DNA of 41,530 nucleotides, taken from positions 1 to 41,530 of the forward strand of contig UQWP01000028.1 of the NCBI GenBank assembly GCA_900544825.1, written 5' to 3'. This stretch comes from an uncultured Prevotella sp. (GTDB lineage Bacteria; Bacteroidota; Bacteroidia; Bacteroidales; Bacteroidaceae). Positions 6,982-17,236 of the stretch are shown here, piece by piece. Position 1 is the first letter of the stretch, and every line of letters starts with the position of its first letter. A program made the translations under genes and the position numbers. The notes under the pieces were generated by a model, which saw only the letters and a program-made list of their open reading frames with translations, made no database searches and had not been told where the DNA came from.

Positions 6982-9134
6982 GCAAGTTTGAGCATAAGAA
7001 AGTAATGCCGCGCTATAGTGCCATCGCCATCATCATGACCCTGATTGCCACCGCCATCGTAGGAAAAGCACTCTACATCATGACGGCTAAGCACGACTAC
7101 TGGATGCAGGTTGCCGAGCGACAGAAGAGAGACTCCGTGACCGTGAAGCCTAACCGAGGCAACATCCTGAGCTGCGCAGGACAGCTGATGGCGAGTTCGC
7201 TGCCTGAGTTCAAGGTTTTCATGGACTTCAAGGCGCTGACCGCAGCCGGCAACGACTCGCTTTGGGATGCCAAGCAGGATTCCATCTGCCAGGGACTCCA
7301 CAAGATATTCCCGGAGAAGACAGCAGAGGAATTCAAGCGCCATCTCATAGAGGGACGCGGCAAGAAGAGCCGCCACTGGGCGGTATATGGAAGTCGTATC
7401 GACTATAATACCTTCACCGAAGTGAAGGCGCTGCCAGTTTTCCGCCTTACTCCCTACAAGAGCGGATTCCACTGGGAAGAATACAATGCCCGCACCCGTA
7501 CCTACGGTTCGCTGGCAGGAAGAACCATCGGAGCCATGTTTGGTGCCAAGGATACTGCCCGATTCGGACTGGAGCTGAGCTACGACTCCATCCTGCGCGG
7601 AACCAACGGTATCGTGCATCGCCGCAAGGTGCGCAACAAGTTCCTTGACATCACCGACACCCCTCCTATCGACGGTGCCGACATCGTTACCACTATCGAT
7701 GTGAGCATGCAGGATCTTGCCGAACGCTCACTCATCGAAGAGTTGAAGGAAATCAATGCCAACGTGGGTGTAGCCATCGTGATGGATGTACCTACCGGCG
7801 ACATCAAGGCCATCGTAAACATGGAAAAATGCTTCGATGGCGAATACAGAGAGATTCACAACCATGCCGTGAGCGACCTTCTGGAGCCGGGTTCGGTGTT
7901 CAAGCCTGCCTCGCTGCTCGTAGCGCTCGATGATGGCGTAGTAGATACTACCTATCGCGTGGAAACGGGAGGTGGAGTCTGGCAGATGTACGGACGAGAC
8001 ATGAAGGACCACAACTGGCGAAAGGGCGGATACGGAATGCTGACCTTTGCACAGACCTTGTGGTACAGTTCCAACATCGGTGTGAGCCGAATCATCGACG
8101 ACCACTACCGCAACTGTCCGGAGAAATTCGTACAGGGCATCTATCGCACCGGTCTGCACGACGACCTGAAGATTCCGCTGGTGGGAGCTACTCCTGCCCG
8201 AATCCGAATGCCGCACAGAAACAGCCACGGACAGTATGACAACTGGGCAAAGACCAGCTTGCCATGGATGAGTATCGGATACGAGACGCAGATACCACCA
8301 ATCTCTACCCTCACCTTCTACAACACCATCGCCAACAACGGTAAGATGATGCGTCCTAGATTCGTGAGCAAGGTAGTGAAGAACGGAGAAACCATCATGG
8401 AGTTCCCGCCAGAGGTGATGCGCGAACAGATAGCCAAGCCGCAATCCATCAAGAAGATACAGACCATCCTGGAACAGGTAGTTAGCGTGGGACTGGGCAA
8501 AAAAGCCGGTTCGCCAAACTTCAAGGTTGCCGGAAAGACCGGTACAGCCCAGGTTTCCAAGGGCGCCGGCGGTTACAAGAGCGGCATTACCAACTATCTG
8601 GTGAGCTTCGCCGGCTACTTCCCTGCCGACAATCCGCGCTACAGCTGCATTGTCTGCATTCAGAAATCAGGCTTGCCAGCTTCCGGCGGCAGTATGAGCG
8701 GTAAGGTATTCCACGACATTGCCGAAGGCATCATGGCACAGAGCCTGAAACTCGACGTGAAGGATGCCAAGGATTCAGCCTCCATCTTCGTTCCGGACGT
8801 GAAGAACGGAAACGTGCTGGCTGCCAACTACGTACTCACACACCTGGGCATCAAGACCAACACCAACTGGAGTGGAAGCTACGCCAACGGCAATCCTATC
8901 TGGGGCAAGGCAGAACGCATAGGAAGCAGAAGCATCAAGCTCATCAAGGAGAAGCAATACGGCAAAGGCACCGTACCGGATATTACAGGCATGGGAGCCA
9001 GAGACGCTATCTTCTGCATGGAGAGCAGGGGAATCAGAACCAGGATTCATGGCAGAGGTAAGGTAATCAAGCAGAGTCTCATGCCGGGAACACCAGTCAA
9101 GAAGGGTTCCATCTGTATCATCGAATTGAACTAA
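6978..9134 (+). CDS. ftsI: Penicillin-binding protein FtsI (PBP3-like transpeptidase) with C-terminal PASTA domain
   Basis: A 718-residue class B penicillin-binding protein that cross-links septal peptidoglycan. One N-terminal membrane segment (about residues 13-34) is followed by the dimerisation domain and then the transpeptidase domain. All three active-site motifs are intact: SVFK with nucleophile Ser306 and Lys309, SSN at 364-366 and KTGT at 520-523. The C-terminal 60 residues (VPDITGMGARDA onward) form a PASTA-type domain, usual in Bacteroidota FtsI but absent from E. coli PBP3. It is coupled to ftsL by ATGA and followed by murE after 38 bp. Confidence 0.95.
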   Translation: MSKFEHKKVMPRYSAIAIIMTLIATAIVGKALYIMTAKHDYWMQVAERQKRDSVTVKPNRGNILSCAGQLMASSLPEFKVFMDFKALTAAGNDSLWDAKQDSICQGLHKIFPEKTAEEFKRHLIEGRGKKSRHWAVYGSRIDYNTFTEVKALPVFRLTPYKSGFHWEEYNARTRTYGSLAGRTIGAMFGAKDTARFGLELSYDSILRGTNGIVHRRKVRNKFLDITDTPPIDGADIVTTIDVSMQDLAERSLIEELKEINANVGVAIVMDVPTGDIKAIVNMEKCFDGEYREIHNHAVSDLLEPGSVFKPASLLVALDDGVVDTTYRVETGGGVWQMYGRDMKDHNWRKGGYGMLTFAQTLWYSSNIGVSRIIDDHYRNCPEKFVQGIYRTGLHDDLKIPLVGATPARIRMPHRNSHGQYDNWAKTSLPWMSIGYETQIPPISTLTFYNTIANNGKMMRPRFVSKVVKNGETIMEFPPEVMREQIAKPQSIKKIQTILEQVVSVGLGKKAGSPNFKVAGKTGTAQVSKGAGGYKSGITNYLVSFAGYFPADNPRYSCIVCIQKSGLPASGGSMSGKVFHDIAEGIMAQSLKLDVKDAKDSASIFVPDVKNGNVLAANYVLTHLGIKTNTNWSGSYANGNPIWGKAERIGSRSIKLIKEKQYGKGTVPDITGMGARDAIFCMESRGIRTRIHGRGKVIKQSLMPGTPVKKGSICIIELN

Positions 9135-9172
9135 TACATATAATAAGGTGTAAATACATAAAGATATTAAAT

Positions 9173-10633
9173 ATGAAGTTACAAGAATTACTCAAAAACA
9201 TCGAGCCGATCCAGATTGTCGGCGATGCTGATGTAGAGGTTTCGGGCGTAAACATCGACTCCCGAAAGATTAAGGAAGGTCACTTGTTCGTAGCTATCAA
9301 GGGCACTCAGGTTGACGGCCACCAGTTTATTCCAAAGGCATTGAGCCTAGGTGCAAAGTCGGTTTTGTGCGAGGATATGCCTGAGGAGAAAATCGAAGGC
9401 GTAACTTACATTCAGGTAGCATCTACAGAAGATGCTGTAGGTAAAGTGGCTACACTCTTCTATGGCGACCCATCCAAGAAGCTGAAGTTGGTTGGCGTGA
9501 CTGGCACCAATGGCAAGACCACCATCGCCACCTTATTATATAATATGTTCCGCAAGTTCGGACATAAGTGCGGTCTGCTCTCTACCGTCTGCAATTACAT
9601 TGAGGGCGAGGCGATTCCTGCCGACCACACTACCCCAGACCCTATCGAGCTGAACATGCTGCTGGGCAAGATGGTAGAGGCAGGATGCGAGTACGCCTTC
9701 ATGGAGTGCTCTTCCCACGCCATCGCCCAGAAGCGTATCGGCGGTTTGGAGTTCGCCGGCGGACTGTTCACCAACCTCACCCGCGACCATCTCGACTATC
9801 ACAAGACATTCGAGAACTACCGCAACGCCAAGAAGGCATTCTTCGACGGTCTGCCTAAGACAGCCTTCGCCATCACCAATGCCGACGACAAGAACGGTAT
9901 GATTATGGTACAGAACACCAAGGCTACCGTGAAGACCTACTCTACCCGCTCTATGGCAGACTTCAAGGCAAGAATCCTGGAGTGTCACTTCGGCGGCATG
10001 TATCTGGAGATAGATGGCAGAGAAGTAGGCGTACAGTTTATCGGAAAATTCAATGTAAGCAATCTGCTTGCCGTATATGGTGCGGCTGTCATGCTCGGCA
10101 AGAAGCCTGAGGATGTACTCGTAGTGATGAGTACCCTTCACAGCGTAAGCGGACGATTGGAGCCAATCCAGTCGCCAGAAGGCTATACAGCCATCGTTGA
10201 CTATGCTCATACACCAGATGCTTTGGAGAACGTATTGAACGCCATCCACGAAGTACTCGACGGCAAGGGCGGAGAAGTGATTACCGTCTGCGGTGCCGGT
10301 GGAAACCGTGACAAGGGCAAGCGCCCATTGATGGCTCAAGAGGCTGTCAAGCAGAGCGATAAGGTTATCATCACCAGCGACAATCCTCGCTTCGAAGAGC
10401 CACAGGACATCATCAACGACATGCTGGCTGGTCTCAACGCCCAGCAGATGAAGAAGGTGATCAGCATTGTTGACCGCAAGGAAGCCATCCGCACAGCCTG
10501 CATGCTGGCGAAGAAGGGCGATGTGATTCTCGTTGCCGGAAAGGGACATGAAGATTATCAGGAGATCAAGGGCGTGAAGCATCACTTCGACGACAAGGAA
10601 GTGCTTCGCGAAATCTTCGGTATCAACAAGTAG
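9173..10633 (+). CDS. murE: UDP-MurNAc-L-Ala-D-Glu:meso-diaminopimelate ligase MurE
   Basis: A 486-residue Mur ligase that adds the third residue of the peptidoglycan stem peptide in the cytoplasm, using ATP. The P-loop GTNGKTT is near residues 111-117, and the central and C-terminal Mur ligase domains follow. The segment SDNPRFEEP contains the DNPR motif that recognises meso-diaminopimelate; lysine-adding enzymes differ here. The peptidoglycan of this organism is therefore predicted to be DAP type. murF, which normally follows murE in proteobacterial clusters, is absent and mraY comes next after 34 bp. Confidence 0.96.
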   Translation: MKLQELLKNIEPIQIVGDADVEVSGVNIDSRKIKEGHLFVAIKGTQVDGHQFIPKALSLGAKSVLCEDMPEEKIEGVTYIQVASTEDAVGKVATLFYGDPSKKLKLVGVTGTNGKTTIATLLYNMFRKFGHKCGLLSTVCNYIEGEAIPADHTTPDPIELNMLLGKMVEAGCEYAFMECSSHAIAQKRIGGLEFAGGLFTNLTRDHLDYHKTFENYRNAKKAFFDGLPKTAFAITNADDKNGMIMVQNTKATVKTYSTRSMADFKARILECHFGGMYLEIDGREVGVQFIGKFNVSNLLAVYGAAVMLGKKPEDVLVVMSTLHSVSGRLEPIQSPEGYTAIVDYAHTPDALENVLNAIHEVLDGKGGEVITVCGAGGNRDKGKRPLMAQEAVKQSDKVIITSDNPRFEEPQDIINDMLAGLNAQQMKKVISIVDRKEAIRTACMLAKKGDVILVAGKGHEDYQEIKGVKHHFDDKEVLREIFGINK

Positions 10634-10667
10634 TATTATCATCTAATAGAAAAAGAGAAGAAGAAAA

Positions 10668-11936
10668 ATGTTATACTATCTTTTTAGATTTCTGGAGCAG
10701 TGGGGCATCTCTGGTTCCCACATGTGGGGTTACATCTCATTCCGTGCCCTGCTCGCACTGATTTTATCACTCGTCATCTCTGCATGGTTTGGCGAGAAGT
10801 TCATCAAGTACCTCAAGAGCAAGCAGATTACCGAGACCCAGCGCGATGCCAGCATCGACCCGTTCGGCGTAAAGAAGATCGGCGTTCCTTCCATGGGTGG
10901 CGTCATCATCATCCTGGCCATTCTCGTACCGGTATTGCTGCTCGGCAGATTGCGCAACATCTATCTGATTCTGATGATCATCACCACCATATGGCTCGGC
11001 TTTCTCGGTGGAATGGATGACTTCATCAAGATCTTCAAGCGCGACAAGGAGGGACTGAAGGGCAAATATAAAATCGTGGGACAGGTAGGTATCGGCCTCA
11101 TCGTGGGTCTGGTACTCTGGGGTTCTCCAGACGTGAAGATGAACGAGAACCTCGCCATCGAGCGCCAGGGACAGGAGACGGTGGTGAAGCACCGTACCGA
11201 GGCGCGGAAGTCGCTGAAAACCACCATACCTTTCATCAAGGGTCATAACCTCGACTACTCCAGCATCACCAGCTTCTGCGGTGATCATAAGGTGGCTGCA
11301 GGCTGGATTCTCTTCGTAATCATGACCATCTTTGTGGTAACTGCCGTATCCAACGGTGCCAACCTCAACGATGGTATGGATGGTATGTGTGCCGGAAACT
11401 CCGCCATCATAGGTGTGGCACTAGGCATTCTTGCGTATGTGTCGTCGCACATCGAGTTTGCCGCCTACCTCAATATTATGTATATTCCTGGCTCCGAGGA
11501 GCTGGTGGTATTCTTCTGTGCCTTTATCGGAGCCCTCATCGGCTTCCTCTGGTACAATGCCTACCCTGCACAGGTGTTCATGGGCGATACTGGTTCGCTC
11601 ACCATCGGCGGTATCATCGCCGTGGGCGCCATCATCATCCACAAGGAGCTGATGCTGCCTATCCTCTGCGGAATCTTCTTCGTAGAGAGCCTCAGCGTGA
11701 TGATGCAGGTATATTACTACAAGCTGGGTAAGCGCAGAGGCATCAAGCAGCGCATCTTCAAGCGCACACCTATCCACGACAACTTCCGTACACAGGACAG
11801 CCAGCTGGATCCAGACTGCAAGTATCTGTGGAAGAAGCCTCGCAACTGCTACCACGAATCGAAGATTACCATCCGTTTCTGGATCGTGACCATCATCCTG
11901 GCAGCACTCACCATCATCACATTGAAGATAAGATAA
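10668..11936 (+). CDS. mraY: Phospho-N-acetylmuramoyl-pentapeptide transferase MraY
   Basis: A 422-residue polytopic membrane enzyme that moves phospho-MurNAc-pentapeptide from UDP to undecaprenyl phosphate, forming lipid I. Recognisable blocks include GGMDDFIKI on a cytoplasmic loop, ANLNDGMDGM with the catalytic Asp region, and MGDTGSL. It is about 60 residues longer than the E. coli protein. The extra length is mostly a hydrophilic insert around residues 160-200, between two membrane segments. The insert looks intact rather than a frameshift, since the motifs on both sides are in frame. Confidence 0.95.
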   Translation: MLYYLFRFLEQWGISGSHMWGYISFRALLALILSLVISAWFGEKFIKYLKSKQITETQRDASIDPFGVKKIGVPSMGGVIIILAILVPVLLLGRLRNIYLILMIITTIWLGFLGGMDDFIKIFKRDKEGLKGKYKIVGQVGIGLIVGLVLWGSPDVKMNENLAIERQGQETVVKHRTEARKSLKTTIPFIKGHNLDYSSITSFCGDHKVAAGWILFVIMTIFVVTAVSNGANLNDGMDGMCAGNSAIIGVALGILAYVSSHIEFAAYLNIMYIPGSEELVVFFCAFIGALIGFLWYNAYPAQVFMGDTGSLTIGGIIAVGAIIIHKELMLPILCGIFFVESLSVMMQVYYYKLGKRRGIKQRIFKRTPIHDNFRTQDSQLDPDCKYLWKKPRNCYHESKITIRFWIVTIILAALTIITLKIR

Positions 11937-11977
11937 AACAAAGGCTCTTATCAGCCTGACAAGATAAAGATACAACA

Positions 11978-13315
11978 ATGAGCAAAATTGTAATTTTAGG
12001 AGCTGGCGAAAGTGGCGCAGGTGCTGCCGTGCTGGCGAAGAAAGAGGGATTCGAAGTATTTGTCTCTGATATGTCTAAGATCAAGGACAACTACAAGAAG
12101 CTGATGGACGACCACGGCATTGAGTGGGAAGAGGGACATCATACTGAAGAGAAAATCTTAGACGCTGATGAAGTCATCAAGAGCCCGGGCATTCCTAAGG
12201 AAGCCCCTATGGTTCAGAAACTGATGGCAAAGGGTACTCCTATCATCAGCGAAATAGAATTTGCCGGCAGATATACAGATGCCAAGATGATCTGCATCAC
12301 AGGTAGCAACGGAAAGACCACCACTACTTCGCTGATCTATCACATCATCAAGTCGGCTGGCTACGATGTAGGACTGGCTGGCAATATCGGCAAGAGTCTG
12401 GCGCTGCAGGTAGCAGAGACACCTCATAAGTACTACGTCATCGAGCTGAGCAGTTTCCAGCTCGACAACATGTACGAGTTCCGTGCCAACGTGGCTATCC
12501 TGCTCAACATCACCCCAGACCATCTGGACCGCTACGAGTTCAAGATGCAGAACTATACCGATGCCAAGATGCGCATCACACAAAACCAGACAGAGGAAGA
12601 CAGCTTCATCTTCTGGAACGACGATCCTATCGTGAAGAAGGAACTGGAGAAGTATGACCTCAAGTCACACCTCTGCCCATTCTCTGAGTTCAACGAGGAA
12701 GGATGCGTGGGCTTCATCGAGGACGGCAAGTACAAGCTCAACTTCCCATCAGCCTTCGAGATGCCACAGGCAGACATGAGCCTGCGCGGCAAGCACAACA
12801 TCTACAACAGCCTGGCTGCAGGTTTAGCCTGCAACATCGTTGGCATCGACCACGAGATCCTGCACAAGGGCCTCAGCGACTTCCCTGGCGTAGAGCACCG
12901 ACTGGAGAAGGTGGGCAAATTCCAGGGAGTTTACTATGTAAACGACTCAAAGGCTACCAATGTGGATGCTTGCTGGTACGCTCTGGAGAGCATGACAACC
13001 CCTACCATCCTCATCATCGGCGGTAAGGACAAGGGCAACGATTACAACCAGATCAAGGACCTGGTAAAGGAGAAGTGCGCAGGTATCGTATATCTCGGAG
13101 CCGACAACCAGAAGCTGCACGACAACTTCGACGCCCTGGGCATCCCTGTTCGCGACACCCACAGTATGAAAGACTGCGTGGCAGCCTGCCAGGAACTGGC
13201 AAAGCCAGGCGACACCGTATTGCTGAGCCCATGCTGCGCCAGCTTCGACCTCTTCAAGAACATGGAGGACCGCGGCGAGCAGTTCAAAGCCCTGGCAAGA
13301 GCCATCGGTGAATAA
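11978..13315 (+). CDS. murD: UDP-MurNAc-L-alanine:D-glutamate ligase MurD
   Basis: A 445-residue cytoplasmic Mur ligase that adds D-glutamate to UDP-MurNAc-L-alanine. It begins with a Rossmann-like nucleotide-sugar domain (VILGAGESGAGAA) and has the ATP-binding GSNGKTTTT motif near residues 108-116. The C-terminal domain carries the usual NDSKATN block around 320. The length is normal for the family. It lies 41 bp after mraY and 57 bp before ftsW in one continuous run of genes, with no terminator or promoter seen between them. Confidence 0.96.
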   Translation: MSKIVILGAGESGAGAAVLAKKEGFEVFVSDMSKIKDNYKKLMDDHGIEWEEGHHTEEKILDADEVIKSPGIPKEAPMVQKLMAKGTPIISEIEFAGRYTDAKMICITGSNGKTTTTSLIYHIIKSAGYDVGLAGNIGKSLALQVAETPHKYYVIELSSFQLDNMYEFRANVAILLNITPDHLDRYEFKMQNYTDAKMRITQNQTEEDSFIFWNDDPIVKKELEKYDLKSHLCPFSEFNEEGCVGFIEDGKYKLNFPSAFEMPQADMSLRGKHNIYNSLAAGLACNIVGIDHEILHKGLSDFPGVEHRLEKVGKFQGVYYVNDSKATNVDACWYALESMTTPTILIIGGKDKGNDYNQIKDLVKEKCAGIVYLGADNQKLHDNFDALGIPVRDTHSMKDCVAACQELAKPGDTVLLSPCCASFDLFKNMEDRGEQFKALARAIGE

Positions 13316-13372
13316 CTTTTCATTTGGCAAGAACTTAAGTGATAATAATTTTAGAGATAGGACAGTTAAGAA

Positions 13373-14650
13373 ATGAACAATAAGACCATAGGCAACATAT
13401 TCAAGGGAGACAAGGTCATCTGGATGGTCTTCTTCTTTCTCTGTATGATAAGCATCATAGAGGTGTATTCCGCCTCTAGCTCCTTGTCGTACAAGAGTGG
13501 TAACTATATGGCGCCGGTAATACGCCATATCGGCCTTCTCCTGCTGGGTTTAGGCACCATGATATGTATGCTCAAGGTTAAGTGTAAGTACTTCAAGATC
13601 GTCACTCCCTTTGTGATATTTCCATCTCTGGGCTTACTCATCTGGGTTTTGATAGCGGGACAATCCACCAATGGTGCATCCCGCTGGATTAACCTGGTGG
13701 GCATCCAGTTTCAGCCTTCGGAAATAGCCAAGGGAGCGGTGGTTTTGGTGGTGGCACAGATTCTCAGTGCGATGCAGACACCGAATGGTGCTGAACGGAG
13801 AGCCTTCAAGTATGTCTTGACGGCCTGCAGCCTGTTTATCATCCTCATCGGACTGGAAAACTTATCCACCGCCATGCTTCTGTGTATCACCATCTTATGT
13901 ATGATGATCATCGGAAGAGTACCTATGAGTCAGATAGGAAAACTCGTGGGCAGCGTCTTGATATTTATCTGCGTAGTCTTCGCCGGCGTCATGATCGTGG
14001 GTGAAGACAAGGAAAACGGAGATAACAAGCCGGAAAATACACTCACCGAAAACATCAACGAGAAGGAAGAAGCACCAGGTATGGCAGCGAAGATGTTCCA
14101 CCGAGCAGACACCTGGAAAGCACGTATCGACAAGTTTATCAATTCCAAGCCAGTGGCTCCGGAAGACGTGGATCTGGACAAGGATGCACAGGTGGCACAT
14201 GCCAACATCGCCATCGCCTCATCGAATATCGTGGGAAAGGGACCAGGAAACTCCGTAGAACGAGATTTCCTCTCTCAGGCATTCTCCGACTTCATCTACG
14301 CCATCATCATCGAGGAAATGGGACTGTGGGGTGCCTTCTTTGTGGCATTCCTCTACATCATTCTGCTCTTCAGAGCCGGGCGAATCGCCAACCGGTGTGA
14401 GAACACATTCCCAGCATTCCTGTGCATGGGACTTGCCATCATGCTGGTTATCCAGGCACTGTTCAACATGGCTGTAGCTGTAGGCTTGGCACCGGTTACT
14501 GGCCAGCCACTTCCGCTCATCAGCCGAGGTGGAACCTCAACCATCATCAACTGTCTCTACCTGGGCATCATCTTAAGCATCAGTAGAACCGCAAAAAAGA
14601 AAGATTTGCCTCAAAACGAAGCAAATTTTGACAAATTTGCTGCTGCATAA
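13373..14650 (+). CDS. ftsW: Septal peptidoglycan glycosyltransferase FtsW (SEDS family)
   Basis: A 425-residue SEDS-family membrane protein with about ten hydrophobic segments. FtsW polymerises lipid II at the septum together with FtsI. The SEDS signature PVTGQPLPLISRGGTS is near residues 370-385, and WINLVGIQFQPSE in an earlier loop is also conserved. A long hydrophilic loop of about 80 residues (roughly 206-285, rich in Glu, Asp and Lys) separates two membrane blocks, larger than in E. coli FtsW. The gene is followed by a 103-bp gap holding a possible promoter for murG. Confidence 0.94.
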   Translation: MNNKTIGNIFKGDKVIWMVFFFLCMISIIEVYSASSSLSYKSGNYMAPVIRHIGLLLLGLGTMICMLKVKCKYFKIVTPFVIFPSLGLLIWVLIAGQSTNGASRWINLVGIQFQPSEIAKGAVVLVVAQILSAMQTPNGAERRAFKYVLTACSLFIILIGLENLSTAMLLCITILCMMIIGRVPMSQIGKLVGSVLIFICVVFAGVMIVGEDKENGDNKPENTLTENINEKEEAPGMAAKMFHRADTWKARIDKFINSKPVAPEDVDLDKDAQVAHANIAIASSNIVGKGPGNSVERDFLSQAFSDFIYAIIIEEMGLWGAFFVAFLYIILLFRAGRIANRCENTFPAFLCMGLAIMLVIQALFNMAVAVGLAPVTGQPLPLISRGGTSTIINCLYLGIILSISRTAKKKDLPQNEANFDKFAAA

Positions 14651-14703
14651 CAAAAGTGTATCATAAATAAGGTAAAAAATGCCATTAAATGGATTTTTTT
14701 GCT

Positions 14704-14711
14704 TACCTTTG
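14704..14711 (+). promoter_or_regulatory. Possible internal -7 box before murG
   Basis: TACCTTTG fits the Bacteroidota -7 consensus TAnnTTTG and lies 42 bp before the murG start, in the widest gap of the dcw cluster. No TTTG is found at the right distance upstream, so this is a weak call for an internal promoter feeding murG, murC and the fts genes. Confidence 0.4.
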
Positions 14712-14753
14712 CGTGAAAATTGTTGACCCTCGGGTCGTAAACAAGAATGGATT

Positions 14754-15860
14754 ATGAATAATGAACTGAGAATTATCATAAGTGGAGGCGGTACAGGCGG
14801 TCATATATTCCCTGCCGTATCCATCGCAAACGCCATCAAGGCAAAGCGCCCTGATGCCAAAATATTGTTTGTTGGAGCACTCGGCAGAATGGAAATGCAG
14901 CGTGTTCCTGCAGCTGGTTATGAAATCAAAGGATTGCCTATCTGCGGTTTCGACAGAAAGCATCTGCTCAAGAACATCGCTGTTCTCTTCAAGATATGGA
15001 AGAGCCAGCACATGGCCAAGAGCATCATCAAGAATTTCAAGCCAATGGCAGCTGTAGGTGTGGGCGGTTACGCCAGCGGTCCTACACTCAACGTTTGTGC
15101 TAGCAAAGGTATTCCATGCCTCATCCAGGAACAGAACTCATACGCAGGTGTGACCAACAAGCTCCTGGCAAAGAAGGCAGAAAAAATATGCGTGGCTTAC
15201 GAAGGAATGGAACGCTTCTTCCCTGCCGACAAAATCATCATGACGGGAAACCCAGTACGCCAGAACGTATTGGAGACTACCCTCACAAAGGAAGAGGCAC
15301 GAAAGCAGTTCGGTCTCGACCCTGACAAGAAAACCATCCTGCTCGTGGGCGGAAGCCTCGGTGCAAGAACCATCAACGAGAGCGTACTTCAGCACCTCGA
15401 CCTCGTGAAGGAAAGCGGCGTGCAGTTTATCTGGCAGACAGGTAAGTACTACAACGCAGCCATCATGGAGCAACTCAAGGGCAAGGAACTGCCAATGCTC
15501 AAGGTTACCGACTTCATCAGCGACATGGGCGCAGCCTACAAGGCTGCCGACCTCGTGATCAGCCGTGCCGGAGCCAGCAGTATCAGTGAGTTCTGCCTCA
15601 TCGGAAAGCCAGTCATCCTCGTCCCAAGCCCTAACGTGGCAGAAGACCATCAGACCAAGAATGCCATGGCACTGGTAAACAAGGATGCAGCCATCTACGT
15701 GAAAGATGCTGATGCGCCAAACGAATTGCTCCAGAAAGCCATCAACACCGTCAAGAACGAGGATAAACTCAACTCGCTCTGTGAGAACATCAAGAAATTA
15801 GGATTAAAGAACTCTGCCGACGTCATCGCCGACGAAGTAATCAAATTAGCAACAAGATAA
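14754..15860 (+). CDS. murG: Lipid II synthase MurG (GlcNAc transferase)
   Basis: A 368-residue GT28-family enzyme that adds GlcNAc from UDP-GlcNAc to lipid I at the inner face of the membrane. The N-terminal glycine loop SGGGTGGHIFPA at residues 8-19 is diagnostic, and the C-terminal half has VGGSLGARTIN and the SRAGASSISE sugar-nucleotide block. The stop codon overlaps the murC start by one base (TAATG at 15858-15862), which couples their translation. The start was chosen because it places the glycine loop at the usual distance from the N-terminus. Confidence 0.96.
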   Translation: MNNELRIIISGGGTGGHIFPAVSIANAIKAKRPDAKILFVGALGRMEMQRVPAAGYEIKGLPICGFDRKHLLKNIAVLFKIWKSQHMAKSIIKNFKPMAAVGVGGYASGPTLNVCASKGIPCLIQEQNSYAGVTNKLLAKKAEKICVAYEGMERFFPADKIIMTGNPVRQNVLETTLTKEEARKQFGLDPDKKTILLVGGSLGARTINESVLQHLDLVKESGVQFIWQTGKYYNAAIMEQLKGKELPMLKVTDFISDMGAAYKAADLVISRAGASSISEFCLIGKPVILVPSPNVAEDHQTKNAMALVNKDAAIYVKDADAPNELLQKAINTVKNEDKLNSLCENIKKLGLKNSADVIADEVIKLATR

Positions 15861-17236
15861 TGGAAATCAAGGATATTAAAGCAGTTTATTTTGTAGGTGC
15901 TGGCGGCATCGGTATGAGCGCCATCGCCAGATACTTCCTCAGCAAGAAGTTGGTTGTAGCCGGATACGACAAGACTCCTTCTAACCTAACCCACGAGTTG
16001 GAGAAAGAAGGAATGCTCATCCACTACGAAGAGAATGTAGATCTCATCCCTGAGGCTTGCAAGGATGCCAAGAACACGCTGGTTGTCTATACACCAGCCA
16101 TCCCTGCTGAGCACAAGGAGCTGGTTTACTTCCGCGAGAATGGATTCACCATCGAGAAGCGTGCACAGGTTCTGGGTACCCTGACCCGCACCCACAAGGG
16201 ACTGTGCGTGGCAGGTACACACGGCAAGACTTCTACTTCTACCATGTGTGCCCACATCATGCACCAGAGCCATCTCGACTGCAATGCCTTCCTCGGAGGT
16301 ATCTCCAAGAACTATGGCACCAACTACATCCTCTCAGACAAGAGCGACTTCGTAGTTATCGAGGCTGATGAGTTTGACCGCAGTTTCCACTGGTTGCGCC
16401 CATGGATGAGCGTCATCACATCTACAGATCCTGATCACCTCGACATCTACGGCACCAAGGAGGCTTATCTCGAAAGCTTCCGTCACTATACTGAATTGAT
16501 CCAGCCGGGCGGTGCGCTCATCATCCACAAAGACCTGGAGATGAAGCAGCACGTACAGGACGGCGTTAAGATATACGAATACAGCCAGGACGAAGGCGAC
16601 TTCCACGCTGAGAACATCAAGATAGAGAATGGCGGAATCACATTCGACTTCATCTCTCCTATCGAGAACGTTACAGGCGTAGAGCTCGGACAGCCAGTGC
16701 CAATCAACATCACCAATGGTGTCGCAGCAATGGCAATGGCACAGTTGAATGGCTGTACAGCCGATGAGCTTCGCAACGGAATGAAGACATACGGAGGCGT
16801 GGACCGCCGCTTCGACTTCAAGATCAAGAACGACAAGCTCGTATTCCTTTCCGACTACGCTCATCACCCAAAAGAGATTTACCAGAGTGCAAAGAGTATT
16901 CATGAGCTTTACAAAGATCGCAAGATTACAGCTATCTTCCAGCCTCACCTCTACACCCGCACCCGTGACTTCTACAAGGACTTTGCCAGCAGCCTGAGTC
17001 TCCTCGATGAAGTCATCCTCTGCGATATCTATCCTGCTCGCGAGCAGCCTATCCCGGGAGTTACCTCCAAGCTCATCTACGACAACCTGAAACCAGGCGT
17101 AGAGAAGAGCATGATTCACAAGGAAGACGTACTCGATCTGGTGAAGAGCCGTGACTTCGACGTACTCGTCATTCTGGGAGCTGGCGATCTGGATAACTAC
17201 GTTCCAGAGATAACAAAGATTCTAGAATCAAAATAA
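15860..17236 (+). CDS. murC: UDP-N-acetylmuramate:L-alanine ligase MurC
   Basis: A 458-residue Mur ligase that adds the first residue, L-alanine, to UDP-MurNAc. The Rossmann motif GAGGIGMSAIARYF is at residues 12-25 and the P-loop GTHGKTSTST near 119-128. The C-terminal domain has DYAHHPKE and the family block QPHLYTRTRDF. The length is normal for MurC. It overlaps murG by one base. Its stop codon lies inside a 9-bp hairpin (17233-17258) that separates it from ftsQ. Confidence 0.96.
   Translation: MEIKDIKAVYFVGAGGIGMSAIARYFLSKKLVVAGYDKTPSNLTHELEKEGMLIHYEENVDLIPEACKDAKNTLVVYTPAIPAEHKELVYFRENGFTIEKRAQVLGTLTRTHKGLCVAGTHGKTSTSTMCAHIMHQSHLDCNAFLGGISKNYGTNYILSDKSDFVVIEADEFDRSFHWLRPWMSVITSTDPDHLDIYGTKEAYLESFRHYTELIQPGGALIIHKDLEMKQHVQDGVKIYEYSQDEGDFHAENIKIENGGITFDFISPIENVTGVELGQPVPINITNGVAAMAMAQLNGCTADELRNGMKTYGGVDRRFDFKIKNDKLVFLSDYAHHPKEIYQSAKSIHELYKDRKITAIFQPHLYTRTRDFYKDFASSLSLLDEVILCDIYPAREQPIPGVTSKLIYDNLKPGVEKSMIHKEDVLDLVKSRDFDVLVILGAGDLDNYVPEITKILESK

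Noticed and set aside
9536..10642. 368-codon minus-strand frame
   Set aside because: It is a shadow of murE, which has all Mur ligase motifs; the antisense product resembles nothing.
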